Source: Pedobacter foliorum (GTDB lineage Bacteria; Bacteroidota; Bacteroidia; Sphingobacteriales; Sphingobacteriaceae). Taken from it: 64,000 bases of DNA. This document shows, piece by piece, positions 18,730-25,973 of this stretch (its first letter is position 1; each line of letters starts with the position of its first letter). Where the stretch lies: the NCBI RefSeq assembly GCF_013266735.1, contig NZ_JABSNU010000001.1:186001-250000 (forward strand). The letters run 5' to 3'. The notes beneath the pieces were generated by a model that had not been told where the DNA came from, searched no databases, and saw only the letters and a list, made by a program, of their open reading frames with translations. The translations under genes were made by a program, and so were the position numbers.

Positions 18730-18749
18730 GATTTTCCTTACAGAAAATC
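18730..18749 (+). repeat. Seven-bp perfect hairpin in lyase leader
   Basis: GATTTTC at 18730-18736 and GAAAATC at 18743-18749 are perfectly complementary, with a 6-base loop (CTTACA). It lies about 75 bases before the lyase start codon. No T-run follows. It may be a leader-RNA structure or chance in AT-rich DNA. Confidence 0.35.
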
Positions 18750-18774
18750 ATCAATTTTCCATAATTTTTGAAGT

Positions 18775-18811
18775 GTATAGTGTCGCGTTTTTTCGCGTTA
18801 CCATTGTATAC
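18775..18811 (+). repeat. Nested stem-loop directly before the lyase start
   Basis: CGCG at 18784-18787 and at 18794-18797 flank a T6 loop, and the outer arms GTATA (18775-18779) and TATAC (18807-18811) can also pair. The structure ends 14 bases before the lyase ATG, close enough to cover the ribosome-binding region if it forms in the mRNA. A regulatory effect is inference. Confidence 0.35.
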
Positions 18812-18825
18812 TTTTAAAAAATCAA

Positions 18826-20226
18826 ATGGAAAGAAAAAACAAAACAACAAATCGACTGCCCATGAGCCTTCTATTACTGTTAGTTGTATTGACTTTTAGT
18901 AAATGTAAAAAAGGCTCGGATGTGGCAAACCCTGAAAGCCCACTTACTACTACAGGAGCTACTTTAGCTGCCGTAAATAGCCCAAGTGGCATTCAAACCC
19001 TAAATGTAAGCAAAGCTGCTAGTGATGGTGGTTTTTCTTATAAAGTTTATGATTTACCTGTTACGGGAGATTCAGGAAGCGAGCCGTCACTTTCAAAAAT
19101 GAAAGTTTTTGAAAACGGAAAAGAACTTGGTGCTGCACATTCTAATCATGCAGATATCAGAACTATTGGTAAAGGTCGCTTTAGTCATTGGCTAAATGCG
19201 CTATATTTATCTGCCTCAGATAATACAGATCCAAGAACCAATGGACGTACTTATACTTATTCTATAGATGGAAGTACAAGTTCTGTAGCTAAACCACCGG
19301 TAACTAATCCAATAACTCCACCGGTAACAAGTCCAGTGGGAAGTGATGCAATTATTGGCTATGCCTCTGTTGATGGTAAAACTACAGGTGGTTTAGGTGG
19401 CCCAACAGTAACAGTAACCAGTTTTGCTGCTTTAAAATCTGCTGTTTCATCAAACACAGCCAAAATTGTTATGGTATCGGGAAGGATTACCGGAGCAGGC
19501 TTTGTAAATGTAGGATCTAACACAACAATATTAGGTGTAAAAGGTTCAAGCATGGAAGGTGTAGGATTATTAATGTATGGTACTAGTAATGTTATCATCC
19601 GAAATATGACTATAAAAAATGTAGTAACTTATTCTAATATTGTCATAAAAGAAGGTGCACATCACGTATGGGTTGACCACTGTGATTTGTCATCTGACAG
19701 AAATCACGGATGGGATTATTATGATGGATTGTTAGATGTTGGAAACAGAGCTGATTACGTAACATTATCATGGAACAGATTGCATGATAATCACATTCCT
19801 ATGTTAATCGGTTTTGGAGATCAAAACACTAATGACATCGGTAAACTTCGTGTGACTGTTTATAAAAATTATTTCTATAATGTATCTGAAAGACAACCAG
19901 GTACTAGATTTGGATACATGCACGTATTCAACAACTACTTGCAGAATGGCAGTGGATATGGGGTAGGTGCAACAATGGGTGCTACTGTAAGAACTGATAA
20001 CAACTATTTTGAAAATCAGCAGTATCCTATTTATACTGAGTATAATGCAAAACCAGGATTTATAAGTGGTGCAAGTACCAATATTTATAAAAACAGTGGT
20101 GCAAACAAAATATCAACATCAGCATCAACATGGGTTCCAACTTATGAATACAAATCAGAGCTAATCCCTGCTGCGAATGTTCCTGCTGTTGTAACAGCTG
20201 GTGCTGGAGCAACATTAAGCTTATAA
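18826..20226 (+). CDS. Pectate lyase-like (PL1) surface or periplasmic lipoprotein
   Basis: A 466-residue exported protein. A hydrophobic signal at about residues 12-23 ends in a lipobox with Cys27 (TFSKC). A small beta-rich domain spans about 60-146, then a Pro/Thr/Val-rich linker at 155-170, then a parallel beta-helix at 175-390 with PL1 features: WVDHCDLS at 282-289, the aspartate-bearing DGLLDV near 300, and NVSERQPGTRFGYMHVFNNY with the candidate catalytic arginine. PL1 enzymes cleave galacturonan by beta-elimination. Inside a capsule locus it may trim or release the organism's own uronic-acid polymer, as alginate lyase AlgL does. It could instead be a scavenging enzyme. Confidence 0.86.
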   Translation: MERKNKTTNRLPMSLLLLLVVLTFSKCKKGSDVANPESPLTTTGATLAAVNSPSGIQTLNVSKAASDGGFSYKVYDLPVTGDSGSEPSLSKMKVFENGKELGAAHSNHADIRTIGKGRFSHWLNALYLSASDNTDPRTNGRTYTYSIDGSTSSVAKPPVTNPITPPVTSPVGSDAIIGYASVDGKTTGGLGGPTVTVTSFAALKSAVSSNTAKIVMVSGRITGAGFVNVGSNTTILGVKGSSMEGVGLLMYGTSNVIIRNMTIKNVVTYSNIVIKEGAHHVWVDHCDLSSDRNHGWDYYDGLLDVGNRADYVTLSWNRLHDNHIPMLIGFGDQNTNDIGKLRVTVYKNYFYNVSERQPGTRFGYMHVFNNYLQNGSGYGVGATMGATVRTDNNYFENQQYPIYTEYNAKPGFISGASTNIYKNSGANKISTSASTWVPTYEYKSELIPAANVPAVVTAGAGATLSL

Positions 20227-20271
20227 TAATCAGTATTTATGATTGATTAAACATCTCATTTTGATGTTATA

Positions 20272-20322
20272 ATATTTAAGGGTCGGTTTAACAATAATTT
20301 TGTTATTCCGACCCTTAAATAT
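20272..20322 (+). terminator. Very strong two-part hairpin after the lyase gene
   Basis: A perfect 15-bp stem (20272-20286 with 20308-20322, GGGTCGG against CCGACCC at its inner end) continues through a TT/TT internal loop into a further 6-bp stem (TAACAA/TTGTTA) with a 5-base loop. It lies 46 bases after the lyase stop and 22 bases before the next glycosyltransferase. The flanks are AT-rich but without a classic U-run. It probably ends or stabilises the lyase transcript; a processing or attenuation site for the downstream block is the alternative. Confidence 0.75.
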
Positions 20323-20344
20323 ATACCTATAAATTTAAATCAAC

Positions 20345-21493
20345 ATGGTAAAGGAAAGAAAGATAATCTTGATCTCATGCGATTCTCCACGTTCATTACT
20401 GGATTTCAGAGGTAAATTGATAGAAGCACTTATTGTAAAACATGAGGTACTAATTTTTACTCCAAAGATTGAACAAGATTGGATTAAGAATAAACTTACT
20501 GAGATGGGGGTGAAGATATATGAAAATGGCCTAAATCCGAGTAATGTATCAGTGATATCTGACCTTAAATATCTTTTTGAATTGTGCAGATTGCTCAGGG
20601 TGATCAAACCCGATGTTTTTTTTCCTTACACCTTTAAGCCAGTGATTTATGGGGCATTTGTCGCCAGATTTTGTAGAGTGAACCATATCACTCCTATGCT
20701 AACTGGGCTTGGTTATAATTTTCTTGACAATGGCTCTAGAAAGACAGTGGTTCAGAGAATCACAAGAATTCTCTTGAAATTAAGCCTTAGAGCAAGTAAA
20801 AGATTACAGATTATTTTTCAAAACAGGGATGACTATAATACCCTCATTCAAGCAAATATTATCACAAATAAGAACATAGCTCATGTTGTAAATGGCTCAG
20901 GAGTTGATTTGTCCTACTATGATTATTCTCCTCCAGACTTAAATAATATTAGCTTTTTGATGATCTCCAGATTAATTAATGCAAAAGGGATTAAAGAATA
21001 CTATTATGCAGCGAAGCAAATTAAGGAGAAATTTCCGGAGGTTGTCTTTAAGCTAATTGGGCCATACGATGATAACATAGATGCCATTAGCCCTGAGTTG
21101 TATTCAAAAATAAAATCTGACGGGACGATTCAGTATTTTGGATTGGTTGATGATGTTAGGCCTTATATTAATCAGTCTTCAGTTATAGTGTTGCCTTCTT
21201 ATTACGGAGAAGGAGTTCCAAGATGCCTTTTAGAAGGAATGGCCATGGGAAGAGCAGTTATTACATGCAACTCTGTCGGCTGCCGGGAAACAATCAATCC
21301 ACTCCTAAGAAAAGCAAACGGTTTTTTAGTACCCATTAAAGATATTAAACAATTGGCTTCCAAAATGGAATATTACATAAGACATACCGATGACGTTACG
21401 CGATTCGGTTTAAATGGCAGAAAGTATGCAAGTGAAAAGTTTGATGTAAATAAAGTGAACCAAACTATGGTTAGCATTCTTGAGGGAGCTTAA
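20345..21493 (+). CDS. Family 4 glycosyltransferase (PglA/CapM-like)
   Basis: A 382-residue GT-B enzyme. Its N-terminal domain has TPMLTGLGYNFLDNGS and a FQNRDDYNTLI stretch like PglA-type transferases that act on undecaprenyl-diphosphate-linked first sugars. The second domain has FLMISRLINAKGIKEYY and PSYYGEGVPRCLLEGMAMG with EX7E. It is the first gene after the strong hairpin and heads the block with the FemAB-like and dioxygenase genes. It could add the second sugar of the repeat unit, by analogy with PglC/PglA pairs. Confidence 0.88.
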   Translation: MVKERKIILISCDSPRSLLDFRGKLIEALIVKHEVLIFTPKIEQDWIKNKLTEMGVKIYENGLNPSNVSVISDLKYLFELCRLLRVIKPDVFFPYTFKPVIYGAFVARFCRVNHITPMLTGLGYNFLDNGSRKTVVQRITRILLKLSLRASKRLQIIFQNRDDYNTLIQANIITNKNIAHVVNGSGVDLSYYDYSPPDLNNISFLMISRLINAKGIKEYYYAAKQIKEKFPEVVFKLIGPYDDNIDAISPELYSKIKSDGTIQYFGLVDDVRPYINQSSVIVLPSYYGEGVPRCLLEGMAMGRAVITCNSVGCRETINPLLRKANGFLVPIKDIKQLASKMEYYIRHTDDVTRFGLNGRKYASEKFDVNKVNQTMVSILEGA

Positions 21494-21542
21494 TTCTCGT
21501 ACTTTAAATCTATTTACACAGCACCTTAAAAGATCAAAATAC

Positions 21543-22577
21543 ATGTCTTATCAATGCTTAATTGTCCGCTCAAAAGCGGATTGGGATTATTATGTAAAGC
21601 GCGCTCATAATTATGAAGTATACCATACATGGTATTATCACTCATTAAATCTGGAAGGGGAACCCGTCCTTTTCATATATGAGGAAGAGAATCTGTTTAT
21701 AGCTTTTCCATTGATCAAAAGAAAGATAACAGGTTCGTCTCACTATGATATGACTTCCGTTTACGGGTATGCCGGACCAATCTCAAATGTCGATTTCAAG
21801 GATATTTCTCAATCAACAATTCAAGATTTTAAGGTCGAATTTAGTCGCTTCCTGGAAGCTGAACAATGTGTTTCAGCCTTCACAAGACTGTATCCATTTC
21901 TTAATCAGCAATATTTGCTTGAGCATATAGGTGGAGTTTATCCTAATGGCAGCACGATTTACATGGATTTATCCTTAAGTATTGAGGAACAAAGATCTCG
22001 CTACGACAAAAGATTAAAAAGACAGATAAAGAAGCTTCGTGAAATGGGATATGTCATTAAAAATGCTGTTGATGAAAGTGAAATAGCAGAATTTACACGA
22101 ATGTACCATAAAAACATGGATCGCTTGGGGGCAAATAAAAGCTATTATTTTGATGAAAAATATTTTACAGGATTGTTGAATAGTAATGAGTTTGAAAATG
22201 AACTCGTTCTTATCTATGATGGTTCTGAAATGATCTGTGGCGCATTAATTCTGGTTTCCGGAAATGTGGTAAGAAACCATCTATCTGCAACTTCTGAGAA
22301 GTATTTAAAGGAATCTCCAAGTAAATTATTAACAGATGAAATCAGCTTAATTGGCAGAAGGTTAGGTAAAAAGATTTTCCATTTGGGTGGAGGAGTAGGA
22401 GGAAAAGAAGATTCATTATTTCAGTTTAAAAGCTACTTTTCAGATCTAAGAATCAATGATAGAATCTGGTGCTACGTAAGTGACCAGCACATCTATAATG
22501 AATTACTTCACAAAAATGGTTTCGAAATAAACCAGAAGTCTACTTATTTCCCTGCATACAGACAAACTAAAGCGTAA
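21543..22577 (+). CDS. FemAB/GNAT-like aminoacyl- or acyltransferase, copy 1
   Basis: A 344-residue protein counted from ATG 21543; an in-frame TTG at 21480 overlaps the preceding gene and would add 21 residues with no family resemblance. The protein resembles FemAB-type transferases (tandem GNAT folds). SYDMTSVYGYAGPISN-like and LGGGVGGKEDSLFQFKSYFS regions are characteristic of the FemAB/lipid II aminoacyltransferase family. FemAB enzymes transfer amino acids from aminoacyl-tRNA to amino groups of cell-wall precursors. Its partner at 24399-25946 carries a clear paralogue of the whole domain. In this locus it may acylate an amino sugar on a lipid-linked glycan. Confidence 0.78.
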   Translation: MSYQCLIVRSKADWDYYVKRAHNYEVYHTWYYHSLNLEGEPVLFIYEEENLFIAFPLIKRKITGSSHYDMTSVYGYAGPISNVDFKDISQSTIQDFKVEFSRFLEAEQCVSAFTRLYPFLNQQYLLEHIGGVYPNGSTIYMDLSLSIEEQRSRYDKRLKRQIKKLREMGYVIKNAVDESEIAEFTRMYHKNMDRLGANKSYYFDEKYFTGLLNSNEFENELVLIYDGSEMICGALILVSGNVVRNHLSATSEKYLKESPSKLLTDEISLIGRRLGKKIFHLGGGVGGKEDSLFQFKSYFSDLRINDRIWCYVSDQHIYNELLHKNGFEINQKSTYFPAYRQTKA

Positions 22578-22595
22578 CAAATAAATTTATTCAAA

Positions 22596-23399
22596 ATGAA
22601 GAACAAATTTGACTATTCAGAAGCTGACATCACAATATTTGATAAAGTGATCAGCGAATATGGCTGGATCATTTATGAAAATGCGTTAAGCAATGAATTG
22701 GTTAATGAAATCAATGATTCTTTAGCCCCGGCATACGAGGTACGACATAAAATACAGGAAGCCAATGGTATTGCGCTAAATATGGATGGGACATTACACC
22801 ATCTTGTTGAACGCGATTTGTTTACGCTGAAATTTTTGGAGCAAAAGTACGCTCATGAACAAATCCTGCATTTCCTAAAAGGTAATTACATTCTCAATTC
22901 ATTGGGAGCCGTAATTAATGTGAAAAATGCAATGCCGTATGTTCAGAATGTTCATAGAGATATAAGAACTTTCACAGGATCATTTAAGCTGATGGTCCAA
23001 ATGATGGTGATTCTTGATGATTTTACTTTAGATAATGGTGCAACCTATTTATTGACAGGCTCTCACAAGGAGGATAAAAAGCCTGATGATCAATACTTTT
23101 ATGATTATGCTGATAGAGCCGTAGCAAAAAAAGGAAGTATCGTTCTATTCGATGCTAACTTGTGGCATGCCGCGGGTAAAAATTATACTGATAAGCCAAG
23201 AAGGGCATTAACTATGGCCTATACAAAACCATTTATGAAGCAACAGTTGGATTACCCAAGGTTGTTAGGTTATGACTTTGGAGAACAACTTGACGATCAT
23301 TTAAGACAAGTGATTGGCTACAATGCAAGGATCCCTGCTGATCTGCAGGAGTATTATCAACCAGTACATAAAAGAATGTACCAGAGAGGACAAGAATAG
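22596..23399 (+). CDS. PhyH-family Fe(II)/2-oxoglutarate dioxygenase-like protein
   Basis: A 267-residue protein with the facial triad of the phytanoyl-CoA dioxygenase family: His120 and Asp122 in NVHRDIR, His191 in LWHAAG, and Arg203 in KPRRALTM as the likely 2-oxoglutarate ligand. YLLTGSHK at about 151-158 is another family landmark. Members hydroxylate small molecules or carrier-bound acids. It lies 18 bases after the first FemAB-like gene and may hydroxylate the amino-acid or acyl substituent before or after transfer. The substrate is unknown. Confidence 0.82.
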   Translation: MKNKFDYSEADITIFDKVISEYGWIIYENALSNELVNEINDSLAPAYEVRHKIQEANGIALNMDGTLHHLVERDLFTLKFLEQKYAHEQILHFLKGNYILNSLGAVINVKNAMPYVQNVHRDIRTFTGSFKLMVQMMVILDDFTLDNGATYLLTGSHKEDKKPDDQYFYDYADRAVAKKGSIVLFDANLWHAAGKNYTDKPRRALTMAYTKPFMKQQLDYPRLLGYDFGEQLDDHLRQVIGYNARIPADLQEYYQPVHKRMYQRGQE

Positions 23400-23427
23400 T
23401 TAAATATCCCGTTAATCTATTTTTAAA

Positions 23428-24402
23428 ATGCAAAATCAATACTCAAACAAAATGAAATCTATTGGGGGATATTTAGAATTGCAACTACCTAAAGGGGAAG
23501 AGTTTTATCCTTCGTTATTAAAATTAAATACCGGTAGAAATGCATTTGAATATATACTGAAAGTAAAACGCTATAAATTAGTTCATATACCATACTATAC
23601 CTGTGAGGTAATGTTAGAGCCCCTTAAGAAACTGGGGATTCATTTTCAATATTATACTATCGACGAACAAATGGACCCTGTTCTTGATTTTGAAGTGGGG
23701 CCCGAGGATTGCCTTCTTTATACAAATTATTTTGGTTTAAAACAGGAAACAGTTATCAGGTTAAGTAAACAGTTTGATAATCTAATAGTAGATAATTCTC
23801 AAGCTTTTTTTTCCGAACCCTTAGAAGGTGTTGATACTTTCTATTCTTGTCGTAAATTCTTTGGCGTACCTGATGGAGCATATCTTCAATGTACCAGCGA
23901 TGTAAGGCTAAAACTGGAAAAGGATATTTCTTTTGATAGATTTTCCCATCTGATAAAAAGCATAGATGCGGGAATTGAAAGTGGGTATGAAGATTTTATT
24001 GTCAATAATATTGTTCTTTCTAATAACCCGATACGAAGAATGTCATCATTGTCTCAAAGAATACTGTCGGGGATAGATTACAAAGTTTGCAAATACCGAA
24101 GAAATTCTAATTTCATGTATCTCCATGATTTTTTGGAAAGCTATAATGATTATTCATTTGATGCTTCTTCTGTGAATGGACCTTTAGTTTATCCGCTGTT
24201 AATTTCTTCTACCGAGATTAAGAATAAGCTTCTCGATAAACGCATCTATGTGGCTTCTTATTGGCCAAATGTATTAGAATGGACCACAAAAAAGATGTAT
24301 GAATACTATTTGACAACACATCTTATTGCATTACCGATAGATCATCGTTATACGCATTCTGATATGAAACGACTGCTTAATGTTTTAAAAACAATATTAT
24401 GA
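23428..24402 (+). CDS. Divergent DegT-like PLP-fold protein
   Basis: A 324-residue protein, shorter than typical DegT aminotransferases (about 370-400). LKLNTGRNAFEYIL resembles the start of a PLP fold-type I domain. Asp122 in LIVDNSQAFF could contact the pyridine nitrogen, and Lys143 in YSCRKFFGVPDGAYL is the candidate Schiff-base lysine. The usual GDISxxSFH-K context is replaced by SCRKFFG. It may be an active aminotransferase with an unusual substrate or a degenerate partner. It overlaps the next gene by 4 bases. Confidence 0.65.
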   Translation: MQNQYSNKMKSIGGYLELQLPKGEEFYPSLLKLNTGRNAFEYILKVKRYKLVHIPYYTCEVMLEPLKKLGIHFQYYTIDEQMDPVLDFEVGPEDCLLYTNYFGLKQETVIRLSKQFDNLIVDNSQAFFSEPLEGVDTFYSCRKFFGVPDGAYLQCTSDVRLKLEKDISFDRFSHLIKSIDAGIESGYEDFIVNNIVLSNNPIRRMSSLSQRILSGIDYKVCKYRRNSNFMYLHDFLESYNDYSFDASSVNGPLVYPLLISSTEIKNKLLDKRIYVASYWPNVLEWTTKKMYEYYLTTHLIALPIDHRYTHSDMKRLLNVLKTIL

Positions 24403-25946
24403 GTGAAAACATCTATTTAAGGCCCTTGGTATTAGAGGATGCTAAAACATCCTATAGATGGCGGAATAATCCCGCCTTATGGAAGTATACGTTCTTTCGT
24501 CCTTCTGAGCCCATAACATTAGAAGTGGAAACAGAATGGCTTAATAACACACTCGGGAGAACTGATCAAAAAAGGTTTGCGATATGCTTAACAAAAACCG
24601 GAAAATATATAGGTAATGTTCAATTGATCGATATAACAGATGGTCAGGCCGAATTTCATCTTTTTATCGGGGAACAGGATTACTGGGGCAAAGGTATTGG
24701 CGTAAAAGCAACAAAGCTTATTCTTGACTATGGATTTTTTACACTAAATCTTAATAATATGAGACTTGATGTAAGTATTGAAAATGAAGCTGCTATTAAA
24801 ATTTATGAAAAACAAGGCTTTGTTGAGGTAAGTAGAGCCGGCGATTATCTGCTAATGAAAATAACGAAAGATGATTATTTACATAAAAATAAATTATCTG
24901 GCAAACAGTATGTTCTTAAGCTTGAGCAGGAAACTGAATGGAAAGATCTGGTAAAAAGAGCCTTGAATTATGATTTTTATCATTCGTGGATTTATCATTC
25001 ATTAGACAATAGTTCTGGAGTCCCTATGCTATTTGTTTATGAAGAAGGTGATGATTTTATAGGTATTCCATTGCTGAAAAGGGAAATTGAAGATACTGAA
25101 TATTTTGATATGAGTTCTGTATATGGGTATAGCGGCCCAATTTCTAATAAAGCCTTTCACAAACTATCTTCCCACTTTGTAGATAATTTTAGAACCAATT
25201 TTTTGGATTTTTTAAAGGATGAAAAGATTGTAACGGTATTCTCCAGGTTAAATCCATTCTTTAACCAATCGGCAATAATGGAAGATTTTGGAGGGGTGGT
25301 AGATAATGGTAAAGTGGTGGTGTTTGACCTTACGACGTCTCTTGAAGAGCAAAGAAGTGCTTATCAGGAAAGGGTTTTAAGAAAGATTAAGCATCTTAAA
25401 AAATTGGGCTATTATGTTAAAGAAGCTAATTCGAAGGAGGATGTGAAAATTTTTACTTCAATCTATACACTAAACATGCTTCGTGTTGATGCAACGGCTA
25501 CATACTACTTTGATCAGGCATATTTTGAAGCTTTACTTGATTCAGATGAATTTGATGCAAGATTAATATTTGTATATGATCATAATGACTATCCAGTATG
25601 TGGTGCAATCGTCGTAATCACTAATGACATAATGGAAGCTCATTTATTAGGTACAAGGGAGGAGTATCTGGCAAATTCTCCTGCTAAGCTGTTAACAGAA
25701 GAGATCACTATTATTGGAAGAAAATTAGGTGTAAAATATTACAATCTTGGTGGTGGGGTTGGCTTTAAAGAAGATTCCTTATTCAGGTGGAAGGCAAACT
25801 TCTCCAATCTTACTTTTAATTACAGAAGCTGGCGTTTTGTTGTCAATCAGGATGTTTATCAAAACCTACTAGCTAAACAGTCAGTTGAGCTTGATACTGA
25901 AGTCGATTTTTTTCCGCTCTATCGCTTGCAAGCCAACAAAGCTTAA
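24399..25946 (+). CDS. GNAT N-acetyltransferase fused to FemAB-like transferase, copy 2
   Basis: A 515-residue fusion. Residues 1-155 are a RimJ/RimL-type GNAT domain (YLRPLVLEDAKTSYRWRNNP at the start, DYWGKGIGVKATKLILDY as the acetyl-CoA loop). Residues about 165-515 are a FemAB-like domain that aligns along its whole length with the protein at 21543-22577: YHSWIYHSL against YHTWYYHSL, FDMSSVYGYSGPISN against YDMTSVYGYAGPISN, and LGGGVGFKEDSLFRWKANFS against LGGGVGGKEDSLFQFKSYFS. One polypeptide could acetylate and aminoacylate related amino groups. The order GT, FemAB, PhyH, PLP, GNAT-FemAB points to a duplicated modification step. Confidence 0.8.
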   Translation: MSENIYLRPLVLEDAKTSYRWRNNPALWKYTFFRPSEPITLEVETEWLNNTLGRTDQKRFAICLTKTGKYIGNVQLIDITDGQAEFHLFIGEQDYWGKGIGVKATKLILDYGFFTLNLNNMRLDVSIENEAAIKIYEKQGFVEVSRAGDYLLMKITKDDYLHKNKLSGKQYVLKLEQETEWKDLVKRALNYDFYHSWIYHSLDNSSGVPMLFVYEEGDDFIGIPLLKREIEDTEYFDMSSVYGYSGPISNKAFHKLSSHFVDNFRTNFLDFLKDEKIVTVFSRLNPFFNQSAIMEDFGGVVDNGKVVVFDLTTSLEEQRSAYQERVLRKIKHLKKLGYYVKEANSKEDVKIFTSIYTLNMLRVDATATYYFDQAYFEALLDSDEFDARLIFVYDHNDYPVCGAIVVITNDIMEAHLLGTREEYLANSPAKLLTEEITIIGRKLGVKYYNLGGGVGFKEDSLFRWKANFSNLTFNYRSWRFVVNQDVYQNLLAKQSVELDTEVDFFPLYRLQANKA

Positions 25947-25973
25947 CTATTCTCTATTTTAACGTTTAATATC

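Larger units (their letters stand above)
18382..18825 (+). other. AT-rich intergenic region with inverted repeats
   Basis: This 444-base gap, the longest inside the polysaccharide locus, holds no convincing gene. It contains a near-palindrome at 18492-18515, a 7-bp hairpin at 18730-18749 and a stem-loop around 18784-18797 just before the lyase gene, each described separately. Its length and structure suggest that the lyase has its own promoter and possibly leader control rather than simple read-through. Confidence 0.7.

Noticed and set aside
21480..21542. TTG start giving a 365-residue FemAB-like protein
   Set aside because: It would overlap the preceding gene, and the extra 21 residues have no family resemblance; ATG 21543 begins the conserved domain.
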